Shown piece after piece: positions 47,731 through 59,142 of a stretch of 64,000 nucleotides of DNA. The stretch is from Atherix ibis (taxonomy: Eukaryota > Arthropoda > Insecta > Diptera > Athericidae). The notes below the pieces were generated by a model that worked only from the letters and a program-made list of their open reading frames with translations, made no database searches and had not been told where the DNA came from. The stretch covers positions 89,101,696-89,165,695 of the forward strand of contig OY282606.1 of NCBI GenBank assembly GCA_958298945.1. The letters run 5' to 3'. Both the position numbers and the translations under genes were made by a program. Each line of letters begins with the position of its first letter. Within the stretch, counting starts at the first letter, position 1.

Positions 47731-48958
47731 AGGGTTTTTGAATAAGAGTGATATGATTGCTTTTAAAAAGAAAAATACTAATTGTTAAGAAAATTTAAAT
47801 GTTTTTTATTTAATGTGAAGTACAATCGATACAATTAAATTCTGAATAAAACTTCATTCAAATGACTTCCACGACTTCTTTTGCAGGAACGAATTCGATG
47901 AACCCAATTTTCGAGCACTTTTTCCACTAAATCAAGTCGTATGTCATGACTAGCACGCTCAATATTGACTTCTAAAGCTTGAAGAGAATCTAGTTTATTG
48001 CTAAAGACCAATGTCTTTAAATAACCCCACAACAAATAGTCTAATGGTGTTAAAACACAACTTCTTGGAGGCCATTTAATGTCACAATTTCTTGCAATAA
48101 TCGAGTCTTCAAACTTTGCTCGCAATAATTCGGTTGTTGCACGAGCTGTGTGGCACGTAGCTCCGTCTTGTTGGAACCAGATGTTGTCAACATCAACTTC
48201 TTCCAATTTCGGCCATAAAAAGTTGGTCTATACCGCTCTCTATTGAGAGTAACGGTGTTCCCAGTTTCATTTCGAAAGAAGTACGGACCGATGATTCCAC
48301 CGGACCAAAAACCACACCAAACTGTCAATTTAGATGAATATAATGGGTGTTCATGAAAATGATTGAGCCTCATCGGAGAAGATGATTTCCTTAAAAAAAT
48401 CGTTATTGTTTTCAAGTTGTTCCAAGACAAAATCAGCAAATTCACGACGTTTACGGTGGTCCAATGGCTTCAGTTCTTGAGTGATAACAATTTTATACGG
48501 ATGCAAGCCCAAATCCTTTCTCAAAATCGGCCAGGTTATGGTTTGAGACAGTCCCAATTCTTGAGAACGTCTTGGAATCGACAAATGGTGGTCTTTAGCA
48601 ACACTTTCCTGAACGGCAGCAATATTTTCATTACTTCGAGCGGTTCTTTATCTTATTGGCACTTGAACATTATGTAAAGAAAATGTACGCTCGAAATTTT
48701 TAACAATTCGACGAATAGCGAGCACAGTTGGACGATTATTACGACCATAAAATGGCAAAAGCGCACGAAAAGTTGCAATTAGAGAACGATTATTTTGATA
48801 ATAAAATTGAATAATTTGTAAACGTTGTTCTTGCATATATCTCTCCATGATAAAATTGGAAACATTACTGAATACAATAAAAAAATATGACAGATCATGA
48901 CATATTACAAATGGCCGAAACGTCACTTAATAATCATATCACTCTTATTGCAAAACCC
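47731..48958 (-). mobile_element. DD41D mariner-like element with both ends
   Basis: AGGGTTTTTGAATAAGAGTG (47731-47750) is mirrored at the right end (CACTCTTATTGCAAAACCCT ending at 48959). The right flank has TA; the left flank is AA by mutation. Length is about 1.23 kb. The subterminal AAGTGACGTTTCGGCCATTT is shared with the plus-strand relic at 6.4 kb. Confidence 0.88.
47835..48848 (-). pseudogene. DD41D transposase, broken
   Basis: The probable start is the internal Met at 48848 (MERYMQEQRLQIIQFYYQNN). FRALLPFYGRNNRPTVLAIR completes the first helix-turn-helix. PRRSQELGLSQTITWPILRK and LKPLDHRKRREFADFVLEQL follow in another frame, with IIFSDEAQ (first Asp). LTVWCGFWSGGIIGPYFF is in a third frame. 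NIWFQQDGATCHTARATTEL (second Asp), WPPRSCVLTPLDYLLWGYLK (third Asp, spacing 41) and SCKRSRGSHLNEVLFRI close the protein. At least three frameshifts. It serves as the reference for the deleted copy at 6.4 kb. Confidence 0.9.
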
Positions 48959-49269
48959 TATATTATTTTTATTATTATTAAATTTTTAATTTAATTATCG
49001 AACGATATATTTAAATTTTAAAAACGCTCCACATGATGATATAGAAGACAAATCTAATATTTCTAGTCCCTATAAGTCTTCCTACCAAAAATTTTAAGCC
49101 CTCAGAAATTAAAACTACTATTCTGCGCTTTTCCAATAAATAAAAAGCTCCTAGTTATGATCTAATAACAGCTCCTATGCTGAAGCAAATTTCCCGGAAA
49201 AGCTTTAGTTTTAATTATATACATTTTTAATAGTATCCAGCGCATAGCCTATTTTCCCTTACTCTGGAA

Positions 49270-50140
49270 ATTTTCTGTAATTAAAATGATTTCTAAATCA
49301 AATAAACCCATTAATTCTCTTTCTTCCTATAGAACGATCAGCCTCTTACCAAGTCTTGGTAAGATATTTGAAAAACACCTATTAAAACGACTCTACCCAG
49401 TCCTAGTTAATGAAAAAATTATTCCTGATCACCAATTTGGCTTCCGATCTGAGTAGTCCACTATCCAGCAATGCCATCGCGTTGTTGATCGTGTTACATC
49501 ATCTCTTGAGAAGAAAGAGTATTTCCCAGGACTATTTTTAGATATCTCCCAAGTTTTTAATCGTGTGTGGCATCCTGGACTCCTCTGGAAACTGAAAAGC
49601 TCTCTTCATTCAACATTCTACCTTATCATAAATTCATATCTCTCCCAACAACATTTCCAAATTGCAAATAACTCATAATCCTCGGAAATATATCCTAATC
49701 TAGCCAAAGTCCCACAAGGTAGTATCTTTGGTCCCATTTTATATGGTAAAACGTTCCAATTCCTATCGCGTCCAGGCCTTACAATCCAAGATCCTCCGTA
49801 AAATTATTGATGCCCGCTTTTACATCGTGATCTAAATGTTCCCTTTGTTCCAGGATCTGTGCATTTCCCGCTATCAAAAATTTCACTCCCGTCTATCCTA
49901 TCCTTATAAGCTACTTGTGGGGGAATTGTCCTGTACTGCCATTCCCTGGAAACACTCATCGGAGACTTAAGAGATAATGGCCTAGAGATTTTCTAGAGGA
50001 ATCTAACTTCCATTAGTTGGAGAAACGCCGATGGGCGTTTACTCCGACTGCAGGATGCACAAGATAGTAAATTTAAATGTTATGCAATTCTGCCTGTTAC
50101 AATAAAATTATAGTTGCAGTAAAATAAGAAAAAAAAAAAG
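49270..50140 (+). pseudogene. Jockey-clade LINE, RT and 3' end
   Basis: Plus strand: YRTISLLPSLGKIFEKHLLK, EKIIPDHQFGFRSE, CHRVVDRVTSSLEKKEYFPG, LFLDISQVFNRVWHPGLLWK (RT palm Asp) and LAKVPQGSIFGPILY, then a deletion that removes the YADD box. The C-terminal part follows in pieces (LRDNGLEIF, ISWRNADGRLLRLQDAQDSK), and a short A-rich tail ends it at about 50129-50140. In-frame stops are at 49455 and beyond. Same family as the fragments at 1-265 and 2.5-2.8 kb. Confidence 0.85.
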
Positions 50141-50544
50141 TTATAAAAACTTTCTACGAAGTGGTGACTAAGTCGCAGCCACAATTCCGTATTTTAAGAG
50201 GATAATTTTCTTTGGCGATGACGCTAATTTATCTCTTGATGGATAGCAAAATGTTGTTATATGGGGGAGACTGCAGACATCATTGTAGCAGTGAAAAGTG
50301 ACTCTGATGTGCATTTCGGTTTAATGCTGAAATTGACCCAAATTTCTTAAAAAATGGTAGACGAAAGGTCGTTACCGTTCATTCGTAGGCGCGAACCTTT
50401 TCGTTTAAAATTCAAGATTTTAATCTGAATTATAAGTCCTTCTAAAATACGATGCAACAATTCATAGAATACGATAAAATTTAATTTTATGGCGCGAAAA
50501 ATTCTGAGGACTTATAATTTTGAAATTTTGTAATTTCAGTTAGC

Positions 50545-50615
50545 CTTCAAGATCGTGCGATTTGACAATGTTTGATATTTTTGTGTAAAGCTACTTCAAT
50601 AATCATATTTACATG
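50545..50615 (+). pseudogene. DD41D box fragment
   Basis: SRSCDLTMFDIFV-SY matches the PRSCDLTPFDFFLWGY block of DD41D transposases on the plus strand. No other block is found nearby. Confidence 0.4.
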
Positions 50616-53333
50616 GACAGTTTTCAAAATATTTTAGTAATCTAATCTTTTAATTTGAGTTAAAAAAAATTAACGAATTTTAAATTTAAAATTTTATTTA
50701 TTAAAATTAATTAACTTTCCGAAGTACAAATTGCTTAAAATTCTATCAATTACCAATTTATATTTAAGCTTATTAAAAATATAAAAAAATATATATATTT
50801 GAAAATACTATTAATTTTTTTCTTTATTTACAGGTAAAATATCTTTTATGGATAGAATTCTCCAGATTATAGTGTAAGATAAATGATTGCTTTTAAATCA
50901 ATTACAGAAAATTTATTTTATATTGTATTATTTATTAATATTTTATACTATATAATATAAGATGGAAAAAAAAAACAAAAATTATCTGTGAATTTTCCGA
51001 AACCTACGCCTTTTTAGAAAAAAAAAAAAAAACAAAACAAAAGAAAATCCATTTAAGTCGATAAACCTTTTTTTCCATTTTTTAAAAATATTTCTTAAAT
51101 AAATGGGGATGGGGAGAGGCCTATTTGAAATTTCTGCCTATTTTAGTTGTAAGTAATCGAACATGATTGTTGTGTCTGAGATTCACGTGTTATGAAACTA
51201 AAAATACTCCGAAATCTATTTGTTTGTGTATGTGTGTGTGTGTGTATTTGTTTGGTATTCGTTGAAGGAGTATTCAGTTAATCAGAAAAATTCTTTTTAT
51301 TCTCACCTTCAGACAATCGAACGTACTTATGTCAGAATCTTAATTCAATTTGATTATTTACAAAATTTGTAGATGTACACATAAACACAAAATAGTATTT
51401 GTAAGTTGACATCGTGGTCGGCGACCTCATATACAGTCGGATTTTATTTTCATAACAGCCTTCCGGAATTCCGTACTTACGATTCCGGATACATACTTTT
51501 ACAATTTCTATACAGCCGCATTGTTGTCAGTTCTCTCACAAAATTCCAGGAATTTTCCCCCAAAAGCTTTCAACGTGTTGCGACTCTTTAGAAAGAAAGT
51601 GCATAAAAAAACTTAAAGAGAAACTTTACCGATCAAAGAGACAGCTACTAAGCCTAAGATTTTGGTTGTTCCTAATCACTATTCCTTCTCAATGTAGACA
51701 ATAAGGATATGAAAGCTATTTAAAAAAAATTCATTAGTAAAGGTGGATTTTGCTATTGTTGTATGTGAAATGGTGGAATTGAGAACATAATTGGAATATC
51801 AAAATGCTTGTATGCTCAGTGTCCCGGGATTAGGATTATCCCGAATATTTATGGATGTATTCAGCCTATATGCAGACTAGTATGATAGTATGTGTATGCT
51901 TATAAAATCCTGAAACTGCACGTGCAGACTAAATTCTGTAGCCAATAATACAAAAAGCACCTGCTACCTACATACACAATTCATGGAGGCCCATTTAAAG
52001 CTGAGAATTGTTATGTAGAATGTGTAGTTGGTTTAATTTAAATATGACCTGGATAAGTAGAATGGTTAAAGGCCTAAGGGCAATTTCAATTCATTACGTC
52101 AAAGCAGCCCTACTTATCGTCATCATCTTTATTTAGAAATAAGATTGATGGACATATGATTTTGACAACTAATTTAAGTGTACTGTCGCAATTATACGTA
52201 TTTATAGTAAATAGTAATCAAAAATGTCATTTTAAAATTTTCTCTTTAAATGTGTGCAATTTATTTTTTTATTTGTTTTCTTTTCTTTTCTAAAAAGTCA
52301 TCTAATATTAGTTTCACATGATTAGAACGTAATTTTTATAATTGACTGAAGATGTTATTATTCATTTTAGAAATTGTATAAATTTTTCTATCCGCATGGC
52401 TTGGTCATTTGGAACTAAATTCAAATATAGAAGCTGCAAAATTACCATAATTCAAATACATGTCATAAATCATTGAGGTAGTACTGCAAAGCCTAAAAAT
52501 CTATAAAAACACAAATTGATTTTGACAGATTCCTTAATATACAACATTTACCACACCTTTACAATACCAATACTAACTTTGGGTATTCTTGTTGTATATA
52601 TTTTGTTAACTCTCATAAATGCTTATTTTCTCTTTTATTTTCATTGATATAAAATACTCTTTAATTTGTTCTCAATAAAAAAAAGCTCTGAGATGCTTTT
52701 AGTGTATTTGCTTGTAAAGCTTTCCATTCAATTTCCCATCAAGGATACTATTATGCAATACATTCTCGAATTTGAGTGAGATTTACTCTTCGGTCGGAAA
52801 AAGCTCTTCTACTCTACGACGAGTCCTTAGAGAGTTTTATTTTGGTTGAATACATTGTTGAAGAGTATGAGTGATAAACAAATAAAATTCTTAAATTATA
52901 TTTTCTTACAGCGGATATTACGAATTATTGTGCTTTCTTCACTTATTTTTTTAAAAAAAAATTATATTTTCTGAAATTATATTACCGATAGTTCGTCAAA
53001 AATTTAATCAAAAAATACATTCGAAAAAATGGAAATTATATTTTTTAATCTACCTAATCTTATTGTTTTTCCAAATATTGTGTTTGAGAACAGTCGATAA
53101 TACTAATTTTGATGATTCCGAAACTTTTTAATAATAAAATAAATGTCCTCTAAAACCGTTTAGTTCAGTTGATAAAAATTATTGCAGGGTCTTATAACAA
53201 AAAAGCTTTTAACTATAATCTATTTATTCCACAAATTTAATAATAATAATATACGTTATTCTACCTACATTCATTCCCTTAAGAAATTTTCAATATTAAA
53301 CGATTCTCAAACTTTATAAGGCTTTTAACTCTA
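50616..53333. other. A+T-rich spacer with a (GT)n tract
   Basis: No supported gene. A (GT)n run lies at about 51222-51245. The 61-codon frame at 51406-51591 has no motif. Confidence 0.5.
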
Positions 53334-53335
53334 TA

Positions 53336-54292
53336 CGAGGTCTGTTCAAAAAGTATCGGGAATTTTGAATTTCCGCGGGTTACGTTGAAGTTCAGCCATT
53401 TTGAATATTCAGTTAACTCTATTCGATTTTGAAGTTCGGCCATTTTGAATATTCAGTTAATTTTTGACAGCTGTTTTGCTTGAACGTGTTTTGGCTCGTC
53501 TTGGATTTTTGGCCATTTAAAAAAATGTATCAAAGAATCTGTATCTAATTTTGTGTGAAAAACAAAATTAATTGCGTGGACGCATTACGAATATTGACTG
53601 TGGCATATGGTGAAGCTACCTTGGACCGAAGCAACGTTTATTTGTGGTAGAAAATGTTCTCAGAGGGCCGAGAAGATGTGAACGACGAAAAGCGTGCTGG
53701 ACGCCCAAGCGTGTCAATAACAGACGAAAACATTCATGAAGTAAAGAAAATACTATTGGCCAATCATCGAATCACGGTTAGAGAAGTTACTGAGGACTTA
53801 AACATATCGATTGGCTCGTGCCATTCGATTTTTATCAATGATTTGGTCGTGAGATGGGTCGCCGCGAAATTCGTACCAAAATTGCTAAATTTTGACCAAA
53901 AATAACATCGCATTAACAGAGGGTTATAACTGGTGACGAATCATGGGTTTATGGTTATGACGTGGAAACCAAAGTTCAATCATCCCAATAGAAGCTGTCG
54001 CACCAAGTTCGGTCGAATGTGAAAGTTTTGAGTTCTTGCCACAGGGTAGAACGGTCAATAAGGAATATTACCTGCAAGTTATGCGCAAGTTGCGCAAAGC
54101 AATCCGACAGAAACACCCGGATTTATGGAAGAACAAAAATTGGCTTTTGCACCATGATGACGCCTCTGCTCACGGATCCTTGCTTGTGCGCGAATTTTTG
54201 TCCATTAACAACATACTAATAATGCCGCAGCGATCGTATACCCCAGATCTGGCCCCATGTGACTTTTTCTTGTGTGCCAAAAATCATTTCTA
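53336..54292 (+). mobile_element. D34D mariner (foldback family), copy 4 with DNA-binding domain
   Basis: Begins CGAGGTCTGTTCAAAAAGTA after TA (53334-53335). The leader has a ~65-bp tandem duplication (GCCATTTTGAATATTCAGTT twice, near 53396 and 53440). The right part ends in the CDFFLC block at about 54290; the right terminal repeat is missing. This is the only copy in the window that keeps the N-terminal half of the transposase, and it allows the deletion in the others to be located. Confidence 0.85.
53524..54290 (+). pseudogene. D34D mariner transposase, N-terminal half kept
   Basis: Starts near 53524 (MYQRIC, where foldback copy 2 reads MDQSIC), then FCVKNKINCVDA and LTVAYGEATLDRSNVYLW (helix-turn-helix). 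MFSEGREDVNDEKRAGRPSV, RITVREVTEDLNISIGSCHS (second helix-turn-helix) and AAKFVPKLLNFDQK follow. About 35 codons are deleted before RVITGDESWVYGYDVETK (first Asp). Another deletion removes the KVLLTVFFDCRG block. The rest is GRTVNKEYYLQVMRKLRKAI, WLLHHDDASAHGSLLVREFL (second Asp) and YTPDLAPCDFFL (third Asp, spacing 34). Several stops. Confidence 0.88.
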
Positions 54293-54356
54293 GTCATTAA
54301 TTTGGATTTTTCTTGAATAATCCGAAAATCATTTCTAGTCATTAATTTGGATTTTG
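54286..54356 (+). repeat. Short tandem direct repeat
   Basis: AAATCATTTCTAGTCATTAA with the following TTTGGATTTT occurs twice, about 40 bp apart, just beyond the broken right end of the mariner copy. It looks like a replication-slippage or repair duplication at the truncation point. Confidence 0.85.
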
Positions 54357-54359
54357 CTG

Positions 54360-54700
54360 TTATCCAAAACCTTCACTAACCAATAGATCCATTGATTTTT
54401 AGATTTCTTAAAGTGCTACCTTGAACGAGAATAGTATTTTCCTAGAGTGGAGTATTTCTTGACATCTCACAGACAGTTGATCATATCTAGCACCCATACT
54501 AAAAGGGGCCTTCCTCCTCCTTTCTTTTACTAATTTCCTAAGACGATCAAAAGCTTGATTATTTTGCTTTACCCCCTATTTATGCTGGTGTTCCTCAAGG
54601 TAGTATCATTAGACCCGTTTTATATGACAATTTTATTTATGATACTCTCACCACTACTAATATTTTTAATTACATATGCAGACGATCCCGTATCCTTTTC
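54360..54700. pseudogene. Jockey-type LINE fragments in opposite orientation
   Basis: 54360-54500 on the minus strand repeats a piece also found at 57.66-57.72 kb (rc of GTGCTACCTTGAACGGGAAT), which there belongs to the RT C-terminal region. 54585-54690 on the plus strand gives YAGVPQGSIIRPVLYDNF and an eroded ADD-like end (GxPQGS box). Two separate scraps, each without a frame. Confidence 0.55.
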
Positions 54701-57229
54701 ATAAGCTTTTAGAATCCTTTTCACGAGCCTTTTAGAAAAAATTTATTTTCGCCACAAATTAGAGGAGAAGCAGTTAATTTCCAAAGTTGAGAGCCACCCT
54801 GAGCGAAGCTCATCTTCCACTGATTCTCGGCACTCTAAAAATGGTTTATTCTGTTTTTAACAAGGAATGTTCTCGATAGGCTCATTGCAAGGTTTTTAGT
54901 ACTTAAATTTTGTGCGGTCACAAAGCTTAACAAAAAATTGAATAGAACATCATTGCTCTAAATTTCACTATTGTATTTTTCGTAATGCACTCCACAAAAA
55001 ATTCAAATTAACGTGTTCACGGTCTGTAGGTTCACCTAGTAACCGAACGAAGTTTAAACTTGTCTAAGAGGGATTTATATATAAGATATGCCAATGAGAA
55101 GTCAGTAGAAGTATTGCCACATCTCCTATACCTTCTCAGTTAACACATCCCAATGCTTAAATTGATAATTACCCAATAATCTTTCAGGAATTTAAAACAA
55201 ATCCTGGAAAGGAAATAAAAGTCTGCTTGTCAATATTTTTTTATAGTTGAGGATTTAATAAAAATATATTAGCTAAAAATCCTGAATCTTTAAAATAATA
55301 ATGAATCGTTTTAGTTTTTAATTTGGTTATTTTATTTTATTTAATAAAACAAGTTAATTTTTGCAAAAACTCATATATTCTTACATATTCATATTTATAA
55401 TATGCTAAAAAAAAAACAAATTACTTTAAAGACAATTGCTAAAACATTGTTAATAAATAATTCGTTTTGGTTTTCATATCCGTACGAATATATTGTATGT
55501 AAGAGTATTAAAAATATTGTTTTTATTAAGCTTTTTTTTAAACCATGCTACGATGTACTTTCGATAATTTTTTCCATTCAATTGTTTTTTAGTCTTTTAT
55601 TTATTTATCTTGTGTTGCAATAAATCTATTTCGAATATCTCATATTGCAGTTGTCTTATCAAATAAAAGTCTAGCCATCTAAGTTTAGTTATGTTTTGTT
55701 TCGATTCAAAGTTCCAACTTACTATACAAGTAAAATAGATAAAACTATGAAAAAGCTAAATAAAAATTATAGAAAAACAAGATAAATTCATCATTTTGTA
55801 GTTTTCCATTGGAGAATGAATATTTTTTGGCACATATCTTCAAAGATTAGACTTAGTTAAAAAAAAAATTGAACCAATTAGTTTGGGTTAGTATTGGAAT
55901 AGTAATAAGATAGTGAGTGAGACTTTAGAAAATATTTTGACGTTATTTATCTGATCATGCTTGAGCTTCAGCTGGTGTATTTATTTCAACCAAACTGCAC
56001 AGGAACTTTGATGGTGCCAGTTTTTTTTTATTTTATTTTTTTATTGTATCTACAAATAAGAAAGAAACATTCACTGGTAATTTCATATTTTTTCTACCAT
56101 ATTTTAAATCACTGACATTTGGTAAAGTATGCAGCTTTTCATATTTTTACCATATGAAATGGTTGAAAATCATCAAGAATTTCGTATTATACGTGCATGA
56201 ATAAGATTAGCAAAAAATTGTTGGCACTATTTGATGGAATTTTACAAAACCAATGATGTTGTTCTATAATACGATTGAAGAGATGTAACATGATGAAAAA
56301 ATCAGGATAATTTGAGAACAAAAAATGGGTCGACTGTTACATATGTATTTGAAAATATTGTATAACAAACATAAGCATATATAAAAAATTTTTTTTTGGC
56401 TAAAGCATAGACGAAAATGGCAATTTTAAAAATTGCCATTGACTGACAAGGCCTGTTTTTTCCCAAAATTTTTCATAGTTGAAGAAAGATACTTATTCAT
56501 ATTGGCTTATGCCAAAATCGTAATCTGCAGATTGCATAAAAAACTATTGCACTTTATTTATATCCTTTTTAGTATTTCCGAAATGAATAGTGATCAAAAA
56601 AAAAAGAGGAAGAAACACATAATTTAGTAACTATCCTGTACCAGAAATTTTGCAAAATGAAGCCAACTACTTCAAAAAAAAATGCTACGAATGACAGAAA
56701 GTTTTTTCGGAATGTCTATAAAGCTTTTCAAGTTAGAATATCTATAAAATTTTGTTGAGAAGACTTTTTAGAGCTTATATAACATCAATCTAATCGTATT
56801 GATATTTTTCTTTCTTTCTGAATTCATTATGTAAAATGAATGCGGAATGACGTGTAGTGCATCATATTTTTGTAGTACTATTCAAACTTTGCTTGGCTTT
56901 ATTTGCAGTTTATTGAATTATTGAGAAATATTTTTTTTTTAAATTCTCTGATCATAAAAGGTGATTGAATTGATGCTTTGAAAAATCAAATTAAATAAAT
57001 TACACTTGAAATTCAGATTTTGGGTAATAGGACTCGATCCTTTTGAGGTTATTTTTGATGACTTTTTTGCAAATTCGTTAATTTTGAAATTATCATAAAT
57101 TTGAGCATTATCTTAGGTATAGCCCTCTCTACAAGATGGAGTTAGAGGGTAATTAACATCTATAAATGTGTCGTATTAGGAGTTGTTCGCGCAATAAATC
57201 CAAATTTGTCATCTTCTCGTTGGTTGCGG
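54701..57229. other. A+T-rich spacer
   Basis: No supported gene. Short frames at 55402-55623 and 56433-56627 are of chance type. Confidence 0.5.
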
Positions 57230-58102
57230 TGCCATTTTATTAAAAAAAATATTTTTTACAGATTAAAGTGGACAAGTAGCGCCTAGAATTGATGAAAACG
57301 GTCTCTTACGTCATTTTCAAAGATATATGGAAGTTCAGAAAACATCTACTTCTCGCGGATAAAATAAACCAGAAGAACTTGTGGGTTTTTGAAGCCTCAT
57401 ATATATGATAATTTTTTGTCTTTGAGGGACCTTGTCAAGCGTGAGTTATATCTTACAGGGTAAACTGAGGTGCATTTTTGGCAAAAAGGGTATTACGGTG
57501 AATTAATTGTAGGGGTGGAATGCAACTATCCAATTCCCTGGAACACTGTTAATGGAAAATACGATAAAATAAGGAAAGACAAGAGCCATTTCGTCGCTGT
57601 TCCAATGAGTCTAATGACTCTGTAATATTTTTGTTCAATAGTTTACTAATCAACAAGTCTTCCAAATTTTCGATTTTTAGGGGTGCTACCTTGAACGGGA
57701 ATAGTATTGTCCAAGAGTGGTATTCCACATAATGCTTAATTTTATAATCATTGCTTGATTTTTTGTCCCATCTAGTAAGTGCAATAACGTTTTAGAAGTG
57801 CCTGGCCATACTTGGGAATAATATTCCAGCTTAGGAAAAATATACTTCTTGTATATATTGCCTGGATCAGATGGCGTGAAGAATTTCTTACATCACTTAA
57901 GGAAATCTAAACATTTTGCAGCATTTTTGGTAATATTAAAGATGTGGTCATTCCAACAAAGGTTGTCATTAACCCAAAAACCAAGAATGGAAAATTTTTC
58001 GGTTTCAGTTATACAAGTGACATTCATAAATAAGGGCTGGAGATTTAGGTTTTGCTTAAGAAGTTTTAAATTTCACTCTGTTTTTTGCGCCCTATAGTAA
58101 TA

Positions 58103-58957
58103 CGAGGTCTGTTCAAAAAGTATCGCGAATTTCGCGGGTTACGTATATTCGATTTTCGATTTTTTGTGGCGTTATGTTGGTACTCATATCTCTCATTTAT
58201 GCCAACAAGTTCGGCCATTTTGAATGTTCAGTTAATTTTTGACAGATGCTTTGCTTGCACGTGTTTTGGCTCTTCTTCGTTTTTTGCTCAATTTCGATCA
58301 AAAATAGCATCGCATTAACATTACTAAGGAACTGTTGGACTCTGTCCGCAACGACCCAAATTTGCTCCAGAGGGTCATAACTGGTGACGAATCATGGGTT
58401 TATGGTTATGATGTGGTAACCAAAGCTCAATAATCCCAATGGAAGCTGTTGCACGAGCCAAGACCGAAAAAAGCGCGCCAAGTTCGGTCGAATGTGAACG
58501 TTTTGCTTACAGGGTAGAACGGTCAATAAGGAATATTATCTGCAAGTTATGCGCAAGTTGCGCTAAGCAATTGACCAGAAACTCCCGGATTTGTGGAAGA
58601 ACAAAAATTAGGTTATGCCATTTTTGGCAAAAAACAACACACTAATAATGCCGCAGCCACCATACTCCCCAGATCTAACCCCCTATGACTTTTTTTTGTT
58701 TCCGAAACTGAAGAGCCCCATGAAAGAACGACGGTACGCTACCATTGAGGAGATAAAGACGGTATCGAAGGAGGACCTGAACAAGATCACAAAAAATGAT
58801 TTTTTGAAGTGCTTCGAGGATTAGAGAAAACTTTGCTACAAGTGTTTAATATCTGGTGGGGATTAATTTGAAGACGACAAAATAGATTTTTATCAATAAA
58901 AAAATTATTTGTTTTTGAAAAAACACAAAATTTGCGATACTTTTTAAACAGACCTCG
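58103..58957 (+). mobile_element. D34D mariner (foldback family), copy 5 with normal ends
   Basis: CGAGGTCTGTTCAAAAAGTA at the left is mirrored at the right end (58929-58957), with TA at 58101-58102 and 58958-58959. 855 bp. The transposase lacks the DNA-binding domain by the shared deletion, and lacks the FFDCRGVVHHEF and HHDNAPAH blocks. Kept are ELLDSVRNDPNLLQRVITGD, ESWVYGYDV, WKNKN and AKNNTLIMPQPPYSPDLTPY, and 58615-58824 KLKSPMKERRYATIEEIKTV, SKEDLNKITKNDFLKCFED. It sits inside the jockey LINE. Confidence 0.9.
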
Positions 58958-59142
58958 TATATATTGGAATTTAAAACATTTAACATATGTTGTTGTTCCA
59001 TCTCCATGGCCGAAGAGAACTGACACAAATCAGGAAACGTGTATGAAGAACTCAGAGTACTGGCATCATCAAAATAGTGATTTGGATTAGAAATAACAGA
59101 TAAGAGATCGCTTAGGAAAGTTAAAACAAAGAGTCAGAGATA

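Noticed and set aside
57849..58097. 82-codon plus-strand frame
   Set aside because: It is the antisense of the jockey RT C-terminal region, which reads meaningfully on the minus strand.
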